A DNA stretch of 64,000 nt from Plumapathes pennacea (GCA_964036295.1 OZ038464.1:16910443-16974442), one strand, 5' to 3'; counted from the first letter of the stretch, positions 50,445-56,210 are shown. A program made the numbers and translations. The notes: a model not told the origin generated them from the letters alone.

Positions 50445-53400
50445 TCAGGGAATACTCGGTATAAAATAATTTCTTTTTCACTGTTTCTTTGTGTAACCAA
50501 TGACTCCTCTTTCCTTTTCCTTTTTAGAAGTGCAAATCAATTTCGAAGAGCATCCTGGATATAGTTTACAGTCATGTGTTCCAACTTCGACATATGGTGT
50601 GTTCGCACTTGGTGGCCGAGCACGATTCTCGCTGGGCACTAATGTGAAGCCACAATCTTTCAAATACCCACGCCAGAATTCGGGCACCGTGAGTACAAGG
50701 TCTAGACTCACTCGGGCACTACAGTGGGACGCTTCGCAGTGTGAACGCGTTTTATTTTGTACCGGGCACCCAAGTGTGAACACGCCAATATCATTGTGAC
50801 GTCAATATGAGGGTCTAGGGTTAGCTTTCGATAAAAACTCGAAAAATGTTGATAAAAACAAAAAAATCGCCAAGTGACAAATCAAACGAACCATAGCAGG
50901 CTAACCCTGCATAACGAAGAGCTAAAATATTAAGTTTTTGGTTAAGTTTCCGCTGGACCGGCTCTGCCACAGTAGCGAGATTCGGAAACGAACAACACTT
51001 GGGGTGATAAACGCCAAGAATGTTATGTTAATCACACAATTTCACTCATTGTTCACTCGATAAAGCTTTATCCTATCAGTTCAATTAGAGATCTTGCGAA
51101 CAACTGACATTTTGCCGAACACGTCTTGTCACAGTCACAATCGAAAACAAAATACCATAAGCGCATGCGCTGCTATCATAGCTTGCAAGCCTATTGACGC
51201 ATTAAATATAGGGTGCAAAAGTCGGATATTAAATGATCCTGGGATGTGAAAGAGCTAAAGCAGGGTTATTATGAGCGGCCGTTGCAATTATTCGTAATGG
51301 GTGGAGCGACGATAAAAAGGTACATCCCATATGGATGAAGGGCCTGGTGTCTCGCAAGCTATATAGCTGATTGGATACATATTACTAATAAGTCGGCTGA
51401 CATCTACTGCGCTCTTCCGGGCAAGGGATAATTCACTATGGCTTGGGGGCCGAATTATCTCTCCCCGTTAGGTCTGGAAGCGTAGACGGGTGTTGGCGGG
51501 TTGCTCCTCGATCTGGCTTGGGGGCCGGGCAACTCTCCCCCGACCACTGTGCGGTGTCATGGGACCGGGTTCGATACCCGGTTTTTCTTTTTGACTTTTT
51601 GCGACCAAAAGTCCTTTTCTATTCCTTTTCGAAGCGCAAATCACTGTCGAAGAGTATTTTGGTTACAGTCAAATGTGCCAACTTCTACATAGAAGTTGTG
51701 ATGAAGTTGCGTTATCCCGTCATCAAAATCTCGTTTTTTTCTTTCACCGGCCCTAGTACTCCAATATACAGTATGCTGACAGCTCATCATTTATTCCCAA
51801 ACTCATTTGGTTTACTACCCAGTAACAAGGATTTCTCTGTAAACATTCACTAGTTTGGCCCGAAAATCACTGTGGAGAGTTGACATGCATAGTCAACGAC
51901 AACAAAAGGCACGTGACATGTGACGTCATAACCGTGATCCCATCCCCCCACCTCCCCCCCCCCCCCCCCAAAAAAAAGTCACTCACATTTGCTTGAAGGT
52001 CAATCAAAGATTAATACAAAGTGCGACAATACGTTATTAAAAAGTATGACAGCTCGGTATATTACAAAGTGCGACAGTTATTTTATTACAAAGTGTGACA
52101 GCTATTCTATTACAAAGTGCGACAGGTATTATAAAGTGCGACGCTATTACAAAGTGCGACAGTACACACCCTACACCACACAACACAATATAAGAAACTG
52201 TCGAAACTCCCATTTCACCACACTAAACCACATAACACACAGATCCCGCCACATTAAACTCCCCTGTACATTCTATAACACGACACAACTTAATCTATTA
52301 TAAATGAACAACGGCAAGCTGAAAAAAATCTGCAATGGATCACGGATCGTCATAAATGATCAACACAGATGACCAACCTTCTCTCCCCGGTCTCCATCGG
52401 GACCTTTACCGCCTGGGGGTCCCTGAGGTCCCTACAAAACAAGGATATAGCTCTCAAACCAAGAATACACGTAAAGCAAGGATTCCACCAGCTTGAACAC
52501 GCAAACGAACAGCTCCCGTTATTCTTGCTTGAGTGTCATTACGGCAGACTGGGCTATGTATAGTCGACCTGATCCTTCACCACTAAGAACTGGCACAAGC
52601 AACAAGCTGGCAACGGCAACGAAAAAGTGTCTGGAGAATGATTTGATTTTAGCATTATTTTAATTTTTTGTTTGAGAACAGCACAACAATCTACAGCACA
52701 GACGTGCCAAACAAATGCAAGGGAACGAGAAAATATGCGACATACCTGATCCCCTGGAGGTCCTGGATCACCTGGAAGACCTATCTACGAACAAGAGACA
52801 AAGTGCATTAAAACAGAAATCACCTGGAAGACCTATCTACGAACAAGAGGCAAAGTGCATTAAAACAGTAAAGCAAGGATTCCACCAGCTTGAACACGCA
52901 AACGAACAGCTCCCGTTATTCTTGCTTGAGTGTCATTACGGCAGACTGGGCTATTTATTAAAATGTTAGGTTAGATAGATATGTATAGTCGACCTGATCC
53001 TTCACCACTAAGAACTGGCACAAGCAACAAGCTGGCAACGGCAACGAAAAAGTGTCTGGAGAATTTATGATTTGAGCATTATTTTAATTTTTTGTTTGAG
53101 AACAGCACAACAATCTACAGCACAGACGTGCCAAACAAATGCAAGGGAACGAGAAAATATGCGACATACCTGATCCCCTGGAGGTCCTGGATCACCTGGA
53201 AGACCTATCTACGAACAAGAGACAAAGTGCATTAAAACAGACTGAAATGAACTGTCATTGGTGTTATATCATCATTCTGTATATGATTCTAATAAGATAC
53301 TATAAACTCTGGACACTTCACAATTCCCCAAAGGTGCTGCTCGATGCTGGTTTGACTATATAAATACGTGTGCGTACTTGTGTTATGTATGTGTATGTGT

Positions 53401-53517
53401 ATCTGCATATACTTTGTGTATGTGTATGTACTAAGAACCCGTGGTTGACTGTGAAGACTAGTTATTTTATATTACAGATTTATTGTTCGTGTGTATGTGT
53501 GTGTGCATTTACGTATG

Positions 53518-53548
<31 letters not shown>

Positions 53549-55232
53549 GTGTAGGTGTATTTGTGTCACTATGTGTATGACATGATGTCGAGATACAACT
53601 TAACTCATCACTTACCCTTTGTACTGGATAAGGAGAAAGCAGAAAAAGAAACACATTAGAAAATATACCAAGACCATAAACCAAAATAAAAGAACAAGTG
53701 GGAAATAGCTACTACAAACCGACACTACAGGTTACTTCCTTTCAAGTGTAAAACAACCAAACGCGTCTCGTTCGTTGGTACGCACTCGTGTCCGTCCGTC
53801 CGTCCGTCCGTGACCTCTACCCGGACATAACCGGGAGCTGTAACTCTATCATGTTACAGCCTCACGAAAATCAGTCGGCTGAATATGCCTTGTAACGCTT
53901 TTCTGCAGATTTTCCCGAATTACAGTCAGGGGCACAAACCGAGTTTACCAGTGGACATGTAAAAAAAAAAAAAAAAAAAAAAAAAGTACCCTTCGTACTT
54001 CAAGAGTTTATCGACATGCAATGCTGGGGGCCCGTTAGGGGGGTCGTGATTAATTGAACATCATTTCATCTGTTATCACTGCCGACAGTGAAGTTTACTG
54101 AACCTCTTGCAGCTACTGAACTGTCAAATGAAACCTAAAGTGCAACGAGAAAATGTTGATAGCAGTGTTCACTCCCAGCTCCTGAACTTGCGTTTTACAA
54201 TCAGCTCATTTTTCGGATTTCTTTCATTACTTGAGACGCAGAAGAGCTATTAACTGACTGATTCAGTAAGAGTGTCACTTCCGATGCTGCGTTACCCACA
54301 AGGTCAAAGTGGTCACCCATCGCGTGACCTTAGACGGAAAATGCATCTTCAGACGTCTGGTGAAGCCGACGTTATTAGTATTTCGGCCACTTAAAGTGTA
54401 CGTGATTTCCAGAGTGCCGTAAACACTCACCAAACGAACACGAGTTCACAGAGAGAAGAACAAACACTACACTAAGTGATGAAATTGGAGAAACCATCAC
54501 TAACATGTGAAGCATCGGCTGAAATGGTCGTGGCGTGACATATTTTGTAGCGTTGGTTTATGCCACAAAAAAAGTTTGTAGTTCATTTTAGACAAAGCCA
54601 TCAGCCTGACAGCATATGCGAAAAATTTGCTTTGTAATCACGAGGAACAGCATGTGCTGCTATATAAATCGTTCACATACAAACATACAAGCTCTACACA
54701 TAAAGACGCTGCTCTTGTCTGCACCATCGATGTGAGACATTCTGTTCGAGACATTCTCTCGCCCCTGTGCTGAATTAAAGCACACAAAAGCAACACAACC
54801 CGAACAAGGACGGAACTTTTACACGAAAAATTTCGCTCTCCACATGAAGCATAAATGGAACCATGAATGGGCCCTTTGTCACAAATGTTCGAGCGGCTTT
54901 CACTGAACAGAAATGCAATGAATCTGCTGATGTTGTCAAACACTGCCGGACAGAAACGACTTCGCCTACTTGAAAATAAACGTGTTAGCAGGAGAGTTAC
55001 AAGGAAACCTCGACCAGGTTTGTAGCCAGCTTCAAGTATGAAGGTCAACGGTATTTCGCAGACAAGATACTTCTACAGAGAGAGGAAAAGAAAAAAACGG
55101 AACGGAGAAAAGAGACCAGCCGGGGAATTCAGTTAAGAAAAGCGTACCTATTGACTGGGCAAGTGGAGTAGAAAGCACACATGCCAGGATAAGCACGCAC
55201 AACAGATGTGTTTGCCTAACAGCCTTTGTCAT
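13909..55232 (-). CDS. Fibrillar collagen B, complete procollagen alpha chain (~70 exons, ~1,383 aa)
   Basis: This is a complete fibril-forming procollagen chain. Domains in order: signal peptide (55148-55232), 8-bp microexon (53616-53623), minor helix (53208-48971), a short non-helical junction, a major helix from 47.9 to 21.7 kb, a short C-telopeptide (21102-21158), and a COLFI C-propeptide in five exons ending in TGA at 13909-13911. By hand count the major helix is 341 Gly-X-Y triplets (about 1,023 residues) with one Gly-to-Ala exception, very close to the ~338 triplets of vertebrate fibrillar chains; this suggests no helix exon was missed. No WAP exon is visible between exons 1 and 2. One 39-bp exon is duplicated. 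The protein should be secreted, trimerise from the C-propeptide and form fibrils. An 18-bp non-collagenous exon candidate at 37090-37107 is left out of the main model. Confidence 0.95.
14450..15111. mobile_element. Two copies of a palindromic MITE (GGGCCCGGTT ends) in the last intron of collagen B
   Basis: Copy one is 14450-14690 and copy two is 14871-15111; both start GGGCCCGGTT or GGGCCCAGTT plus CAAAGCACGATTAGGC and end with the inverse. The interior (TCTTGTCATTTATAAGCC) is shared. The 180 bp between them contain GTAAGCGGAC-type repeats from another element. Confidence 0.65.
15243..15443 (-). CDS. Collagen B C-propeptide exon 4
   Basis: This 201-bp phase-0 exon encodes [20 protein letters not shown] and then [12 protein letters not shown], followed by a charged strand and ending [15 protein letters not shown] and QNVTYHC-x-NS are hallmark COLFI motifs; NVT is the conserved N-glycosylation site. 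It carries cysteines 6 and 7. The donor is CAG/gtgtgt. Confidence 0.95.
15515..15722. mobile_element. Hairpin element between C-propeptide exons 3 and 4
   Basis: TATATACAGGGCGCAGAGGA and AAAACCCTATATATTGACC at the left pair with their inverses at the right. The centre is CG-rich (GCGTTTGCGCGCCCGCGATG). Confidence 0.65.
15812..15874 (-). CDS. Collagen B C-propeptide exon 3
   Basis: This 63-bp phase-0 exon encodes [20 protein letters not shown] plus Leu between a consensus acceptor (tttgcag) and donor (gtaagt). It sits where vertebrate chains have the region around W-F-G-E and the chain-selection stretch, but it is shorter and not clearly alignable. It is retained because it splices in frame on both sides and no other candidate exon is seen between 15875 and 16677. 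Confidence 0.75.
16195..16400. repeat. Dispersed MITE family 1 (CCCTTTCACTCCCA ends), best copy
   Basis: It starts CAACCCTTTCACTCCCAAG and ends CTTGGGAGTGAAAGGATT. Related copies or parts are at 2951-3770 (interrupted), 7338-7500, 13386-13580, 38184-38655 (interrupted), 41128-41325, 42560-42797 and 47490-47645. All lie in introns or in the intergenic gap. Confidence 0.65.
16440..16634. mobile_element. Two adjacent hairpins beside C-propeptide exon 2
   Basis: The first (16440-16536) pairs AAAAAACGGCGGAGGGG with CCCCTCCGCCGTTTTTT. The second (16555-16634) pairs AACCTCGTTCCCAGGCTCTT with its exact inverse around a CCTCTTCGGGGGCGGGGG loop. The second ends only 44 bases from the exon donor. Confidence 0.65.
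16678..16781 (-). CDS. Collagen B C-propeptide exon 2
   Basis: This 104-bp exon (phase 1 to 0) encodes [20 protein letters not shown] and then [15 protein letters not shown]. It contains the COLFI calcium-site loop in the form DPNGGC-x-x-DA, with the acidic, Asn, Cys and second Asp ligands in place, and cysteines 3, 4 and 5 of the family. NAT is a potential N-glycosylation site. The end of the exon is followed by a hairpin-rich intron. Confidence 0.94.
17178..17304 (-). CDS. Collagen B C-propeptide exon 1 (COLFI domain start)
   Basis: This 127-bp exon (phase 0 to phase 1) encodes [17 protein letters not shown] and then [21 protein letters not shown]. The PARSCRDL motif matches the conserved PARTCRDL of fibrillar collagen C-propeptides. 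The position that is Cys in most vertebrate chains (DLK-x-CH, cysteine 2) is not Cys here (DLHLERP). The amphipathic stretch before it corresponds to the trimer-initiating base of the propeptide. Confidence 0.93.
17383..17870. mobile_element. TA-flanked element with GTCGCTTACGAGAGCT subterminal repeats
   Basis: TACAGTCGAAGCTCTTGTAA at the left matches the inverse of AAAGCTCTCC...GACTGTA ends at the right. At least six copies of GGTCGCTTACGAGAGCT-like units, in both orientations, lie inside. It sits in the collagen B C-propeptide intron, just beside repeat copy 1. Confidence 0.6.
18232..18415. repeat. Short-period minisatellite (CACTGAAAATC-like) in repeat copy 1
   Basis: Degenerate 10-12 base units built on CCACTGAAAATC recur about 15 times. 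The matching position of the other repeat copy has only one or two related units, so this is a local expansion after the copies separated. Confidence 0.65.
18630..18690 (+). ncRNA. 5S rRNA-derived segment (copy 1)
   Basis: It is identical in its core to the segment at 50400-50460: AAGTTAAGCCCGGTCGGGC through GGATGGGTGACCG and GGGAATACTCGG. The internal promoter boxes of 5S are kept, the 5' half is missing, and the flanks match the other repeat copy. Confidence 0.8.
18905..19085. mobile_element. Nested MITE in repeat copy 1
   Basis: The ends are inverted (GGGCCCGGTCGCACTGG and its near complement ending CGAGTGCGACCGGAGCC). The segment is absent from the collinear copy at ~50700, which gives an empty-site comparison. 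Confidence 0.6.
20023..20039 (+). ncRNA. tRNA T-arm-like segment (copy 1)
   Basis: The stem CCGGG/CCCGG is intact, but the loop is TTAAATA in place of TTCGATA, so the B box has decayed. A T-rich run follows. It is the counterpart of 51565-51581. Confidence 0.45.
21102..21158 (-). CDS. Collagen B C-telopeptide exon
   Basis: This 57-bp phase-0 exon encodes [19 protein letters not shown], linking the end of the helix to the C-propeptide. The acceptor is taken as aactgcag/TCAGG because the alternative AG four bases further in breaks the frame. The linker is short compared with vertebrate chains, which have a longer acidic telopeptide and cleavage region. The next intron (17305-21101) is the largest in the 3' part and is filled with repeats. 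Confidence 0.8.
21212..21381. mobile_element. TA-flanked element with CAGTCAA ends and TGTCCGCCTTAGAGAG repeats
   Basis: The ends TACAGTCAA and TTGACTGTA are exact inverses. GTCCGCCTTAGAGAG recurs four times inside. It resembles the element at 17383 in design but not in sequence. Confidence 0.55.
21699..35757 (-). CDS. Collagen B major helix, C-terminal half
   Basis: Exons: 35713-35757, 35283-35327, 35023-35076, 34874-34927, 34698-34751, 34249-34302, 33856-33909, 33053-33106, 32651-32704, 32163-32216, 31680-31733, 31487-31540, 30365-30418, 30090-30143, 29349-29402, 28942-28995, 28773-28826, 28193-28246, 27981-28034, 27630-27683, 27329-27382, 26796-26903, 25488-25541, 25228-25281, 24930-24983, 24726-24779, 23546-23599, 23316-23351, 22724-22741, 22124-22141, 21911-21946 and 21699-21731. 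All are phase 0. One exon is 108 bp and four near the end are 36, 18, 18 and 36 bp. The last exon starts GPPGK and leaves the helix as IIYTRV. The exon at 28193 has Ala in a Gly position (GLPAAPGSR). Confidence 0.94.
22317..22488. repeat. Tandem duplication of ~85 bp
   Basis: CATTTGACAGTCCAGGATTT through GAGTGGTCACAC occurs twice in a row with almost no differences. It lies in a collagen B intron between two 18-bp exons. Confidence 0.85.
24285..24455. repeat. Degenerate GATGGGCCT repeat
   Basis: Units such as CGATGGACCT and TAGATGGGCCT recur roughly every 10-12 bases. Adjacent is a poly(C) run at 24500-24513. Confidence 0.55.
25613..25778. mobile_element. Hairpin with ACGCGT...GTGTAATAG ends
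   Basis: AACGCGTCACCGTGTAATAG at the left pairs with CATTACACGGGAACGCGTT at the right, and CGAGAGTAGCG with CGCTACTCTCG inside. Confidence 0.55.
25950..26127. mobile_element. Short TA-flanked element with CAGTCGAACCTCG ends (second copy)
   Basis: It starts TACAGTCGAACCTCGCTATT and ends GGGGTTCGAATGTA, with internal ATTTCGAAGT repeats. It is clearly related to 4383-4542 but has a degenerate right end. Confidence 0.55.
27190..27216. repeat. Poly(C) tract
   Basis: It is one of many C/G homopolymers in introns (others near 9509, 24500, 33511, 35873, 38908, 39722, 43651 and 51958). Long A/T runs are near 12750, 27450, 38761, 49422, 53960 and 55387. Lengths in assemblies of such tracts are unreliable. 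Confidence 0.85.
28257..28513 (+). mobile_element. Retroposed poly(A)-tailed fragment flanked by ~57-bp direct repeats
   Basis: The sequence starting GGTAGATATGTATA and ending ACACATCCGC occurs at 28257-28313 and 28457-28513 with one mismatch. Between them 143 bases end in AATAAA (28428-28433) and an A-run. This is the signature of an mRNA 3' end inserted by target-primed reverse transcription with a long target duplication, here into a collagen intron. Confidence 0.6.
30745..30905. repeat. (TAA)n microsatellite
   Basis: About 160 bases of TAA units with rare TAG and an A-run. It creates a false polyleucine/polytyrosine ORF on the minus strand. Confidence 0.9.
36195..36256. repeat. Purine tract (GGGGGA)n close to a collagen donor site
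   Basis: About 60 bases of pure G/A units on the plus strand, so C/T on the transcript, starting about 23 bases past the 5' splice site of exon 36279-36332. It could form triplex DNA; no functional claim is made. Confidence 0.7.
36279..47694 (-). CDS. Collagen B major helix, N-terminal half
   Basis: All exons are phase 0 and start with Gly: 47650-47694, 47389-47442, 47029-47082, 46489-46542, 46355-46408, 45986-46039, 45700-45744, 45220-45273, 45067-45111, 44009-44206, 43746-43799, 42959-43003, 42209-42262, 41974-42027, 41479-41532, 40845-40898, 40719-40772, 39658-39702, 39534-39587, 39352-39396, 39018-39071, 38675-38728, 37443-37496, 36608-36661 and 36279-36332. Lengths are 45 or 54 bp except the 198-bp exon at 44009, which encodes 22 uninterrupted triplets and looks like four ancestral exons fused by intron loss. 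Gly-X-Y is perfect throughout this half. Confidence 0.94.
37090..37107 (-). other. Candidate 18-bp exon encoding a non-collagenous insert
   Basis: An acceptor (actaatttag) and a strong donor (gtaagttc) bracket 18 bases coding DMRWDL in phase 0, between helix exons 37443 and 36608. It would break the triple helix by six residues if included. It may be a cryptic or regulated microexon, or chance. Confidence 0.3.
37820..38144. mobile_element. Two adjacent hairpin elements, collagen B intron
   Basis: The first (37820-37961) pairs ATTACACGGCGGC with GCCGCCGTGTAAT and AATATTTTAC with GTAAAATATT. The second (37977-38144) pairs AGACACGAGTGTTTTAC with its inverse and has a perfect ATATCCTCACTAGTGAGGAT centre. 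Confidence 0.6.
39833..40391. repeat. 43-bp tandem repeat, 13 copies
   Basis: The unit starts AGCTGACCAATTACGAGGAT and ends GTACGAGAAGAT; copies start every 43 bases from 39833 to 40349. They are identical apart from one G and a changed end in the last copy, so the array is very young or homogenised. It lies in the collagen B intron between exons 39658 and 40719. Confidence 0.92.
41585..41830. repeat. Degenerate (AGTC)n tract
   Basis: About 240 bases are built from TCAGT/CAGTCAGT units with interspersed TTGG. It is an old tetranucleotide microsatellite in an intron. Confidence 0.8.
42385..42473. repeat. (GTT)n microsatellite
   Basis: A run of TTG units with a few substitutions. Shorter trinucleotide (CAA/TTG) tracts are at 16951-16976, 22035-22069, 28872-28914 and 39408-39432. 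Confidence 0.85.
43112..43437. repeat. Dispersed MITE family 2 (GAGCCGTTTTCGGATGACTG ends)
   Basis: The ends are GGAGCGGTTTTCAAATGACTG and the inverse CGAAAACCACTC. Internal landmarks are TTTCGGATTGGTCCAAACA-like and CCACTTGCTTGC-like motifs. Other copies are at 23716-24020 (full length), 14124-14405, 21437-21617 and 36089-36192 (partial). Confidence 0.6.
43439..43660. repeat. Degenerate TTACTGTTAAGTGTTATG repeat
   Basis: GGTTTACTGTTAAGTGTTAT or close variants recur about five times, ending at a poly(C) tract (43651-43669). Confidence 0.6.
47874..49090 (-). CDS. Collagen B end of minor helix and N-terminal junction
   Basis: Exon 48971-49090 (120 bp) starts with eight Gly-X-Y triplets ([13 protein letters not shown]...) and then leaves the helix with [14 protein letters not shown]. 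Exon 47874-47942 (69 bp) holds the non-helical [17 protein letters not shown] and enters the major helix at GDPGAG. These correspond to exons 6175-6303 and 5803-5877 of collagen A; the IREIRG/IQEIRG core is shared. N-propeptide processing is expected around here in fibrillar collagens, but I cannot point to a cleavage site. Confidence 0.9.
48236..48815. repeat. 52-bp minisatellite, about 11 copies
   Basis: The unit begins GTCGATGGTTCTTCAGTCTG and ends TTTTGTCAGTGTGTTGA. Copies vary by point changes and small deletions. It is in the intron between exons 47874 and 48971. Confidence 0.88.
50400..50460 (+). ncRNA. 5S rRNA-derived segment (copy 2)
   Basis: About 61 bases read AAGTTAAGCCCGGTCGGGC, then GGTTAGTACTTGGATGGG and TGACCG...GGGAATAC, the 3' half of animal 5S rRNA including the box A, intermediate element and box C of its internal promoter. 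The 5' half of 5S is absent, so it is not a functional 5S gene. It is a 5S-derived part of a repeat, as in SINE3-type elements. Confidence 0.8.
51565..51581 (+). ncRNA. tRNA T-arm-like segment with B box (copy 2)
   Basis: CCGGG-TTCGATA-CCCGG is a perfect five-pair T-stem with a canonical seven-base T-loop that contains the pol III B box GGTTCGATACC. A run of T follows within a few bases, a pol III terminator. I could not fold a full cloverleaf upstream, so this is a tRNA-derived relic within the repeat and not a tRNA gene. Confidence 0.55.
52378..53208 (-). CDS. Collagen B minor-helix exons, including a duplicated 39-bp exon
   Basis: Exons are 53170-53208 and 52746-52784, identical 39-bp copies coding [13 protein letters not shown], and 52378-52431 (54 bp, [18 protein letters not shown]). 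Collagen A has one copy of the 39-bp exon. Each copy has intact splice sites, so a transcript may use either or both; using both inserts one extra residue (Ile) into the Gly register. A third, broken copy without a donor lies near 52812-52840. The surrounding intron is duplicated as well. Confidence 0.85.
52470..53255. repeat. Tandem segmental duplication around the 39-bp collagen exon
   Basis: A unit of about 400-420 bp starting AAGCAAGGATTCCACCAGC (52476 and 52870) and ending at GTGCATTAAAACAG occurs twice, each including one intact copy of the exon. A short third piece lies at the join (about 52808-52866). The second copy has ~28 extra bases after GGGCTAT. Confidence 0.88.
53500..53550. 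repeat. (GTAT)n / (GT)n microsatellite
   Basis: A GT-rich stretch ending in at least eight GTAT units, immediately downstream (transcript sense) of the 8-bp microexon. A (TCCG)n tract follows at 53789-53811. Confidence 0.8.
53616..53623 (-). CDS. Collagen B exon 2: 8-bp microexon
   Basis: The eight bases TACAAAGG sit between an acceptor (ttatccag) and a strong donor (gtaagtga). Joined to the single G left by exon 1 they read Val-Gln-Arg, and the next exon continues in phase 0 with IGLPGDPG. Collagen A has the same LVQR ending at the same place (7544-7575), so the microexon looks like a shortened homologue of that 32-bp exon. Support is frame, splice sites and paralogy; no transcript was seen. 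Confidence 0.7.
53624..55147. other. Collagen B intron 1
   Basis: The interval where collagen A has its WAP exon. I found no eight-cysteine or KKCC-bearing frame on the minus strand. It holds (TCCG)n and poly(A) tracts and otherwise unremarkable sequence. Confidence 0.6.
55148..55232 (-). CDS. Collagen B exon 1: start codon and signal peptide
   Basis: The ATG at 55232-55230 opens [20 protein letters not shown] and then STPLAQS, a basic n-region, a hydrophobic core and an Ala-Gln cleavage region. The donor is CAATAG/gtacgc in phase 1. An in-frame upstream ATG at 55304 exists, but it would place about 24 non-hydrophobic residues before the signal, so the downstream start is preferred. The phase equals that of exon 1 of collagen A. 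Confidence 0.85.
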
Positions 55233-55777
55233 GACTTCAATCGACTCCGGAGATGTGGCAGAGCGGTCGAGACACAATTTGTGTAATCGACACCTTCCGA
55301 ACACGGACCGAATTAGCGAGACGGAGGAATTCCGGCAAACCTCGAGAGGGGCGGCAAAGAAGACATTTGGGAGCTTAGGCAGAGGATTTTTTTTTTTTTT
55401 TTTTTTTTCAGAAAAACTAAAACAACCAATGATGAACCAGACAGTCGAAGTGACCAGGAAAAGTTCAGGTGCTTTCGTTTATGCACACAGAACGATTCTG
55501 CTGTCGCTTGTATTAACATTTTGAACTGACTTCAAGCCACAAGACCGTCTCTATACTAAACCACCCATGACGCAAACGCAACACCAACGAAATTAGAAGA
55601 GTCTTTGCACGACGGTTGGAAAAATACATTTCCCTTTCCTGAAGTGATCAACGGAACTTCTGGAGGTCGAAGTGGCTGATTTCAACAGCAATCACCTGAC
55701 GATCCAGCTGTGTTAACTGTCGGTTTCCGGAACAATCATCGGCAATGTTGCCATTCTCATCATTTTCAGGGAATGTA

Positions 55778-55830
55778 TTAAGACAAAACAGGAAGTAAGA
55801 ACAACGCGTCAAAGAGCTGGGAGTAGAAGA
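55778..55830 (-). CDS. Possible terminal exon of the TSR gene
   Basis: A strong acceptor (ttcgtcttttcag) at 55831 is followed, in the phase left by the last TSR exon, by 17 codons rich in hydrophobics (FYSQLFDALFLLPVLS) and a TAA stop. It is the only well-formed acceptor I noticed between the TSR array and the collagen start. The tail is too short to be a clear membrane anchor. This is a guess from splice sites and frame only. Confidence 0.2.
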
Positions 55831-55988
55831 CTGAAAAGACGAACAAGAACATGGCAACGCGGCACAAATGAAGAGCGAACCGTACCAAATACTCGGTCCC
55901 CATATGAAGCGCATTATGTCATACTATGTAGGTTCGCTGTGGGCACATTACGAAACTCTTCAATCACAATCAAACCGCTTACAACTTA

Positions 55989-56210
55989 TGCCGCGTTTAC
56001 ACGACAGACATTTACCGCAGTAAAAATAGTACCGCGGTAAATTTGCATTTACCATGCCCTGCAAGATAGTAATTGGCATTTACTACGGTAAATTTTCTAT
56101 TGTTTTGAACTACTACCAAGGAGTTTGTAAATTGTCTACAAGCGTGGTGCGTTTACTGCAGTAAAGTAAATGCTTTCACCGAGGTAAACGTGCCTCGTGT
56201 AAACACGGCA
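55989..56210. mobile_element. MITE between the TSR gene and collagen B
   Basis: The ends TGCCGCGTTTACAC and GTGTAAACACGGCA are near-inverse, and several TTTACCGCAGTAAA-type palindromic units occur inside. Confidence 0.55.

Larger units (their letters stand above)
49833..51812 (+). repeat. Interspersed repeat copy 2 (5S/tRNA-like cargo inside the TIR transposon)
   Basis: This block is collinear and highly similar to 17898-20340. Shared landmarks in order are the TGGTAAAATGATTCGTCAA region, the 5S-derived segment (50400-50460), a nested GTTCACAC inverted repeat, TTTCCGCTGGACCGGCTC, and the tRNA-like T-arm (51565-51581). This copy lacks two insertions present in the other one: a short-period minisatellite and a ~180-bp MITE. 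Confidence 0.8.
49189..52166. mobile_element. 2,978-bp TIR transposon with subterminal repeats and 5-bp target duplication
   Basis: The left end starts TGTACTGTCGCACTTTGTAA and the right end is its inverse; both are flanked directly by CACCC (49184-49188 and 52167-52171). About 240 bp at each end carries five or six copies of TCGCACTTTGTAATA or variants, in inverted orientation at the two ends. Inside these is a second inverted pair, GACGTCACATGTCACGTGAC near 49402-49421 and its complement near 51908-51928. The interior has no transposase ORF, so the element is non-autonomous. It nearly fills one collagen B intron (49091-52377). The superfamily is not assigned. Confidence 0.8.

Noticed and set aside
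50400-50460. Functional 5S rRNA gene
   Set aside because: The 5' half of 5S rRNA is missing and the segment is part of a repeated element.
51480-51600. Complete tRNA gene
   Set aside because: Only the T-arm is convincing; acceptor, D and anticodon arms could not be paired.
53624-55147. Hidden WAP exon of collagen B
   Set aside because: Cysteine-bearing frames on the minus strand (for example 54638-55048) do not show the KKCC pattern or phase 1-1 splice borders.
55233-55304. Upstream in-frame ATG (55304) as the start of collagen B
   Set aside because: It would add a polar leader before a well-formed signal peptide; the downstream ATG is the better start.
55648-55914. 88-residue minus-strand ORF as an exon of the TSR gene
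   Set aside because: The long frame starts in phase 0 after the good acceptor at 55831, whereas the TSR array leaves phase 1; only the short 17-codon alternative fits.
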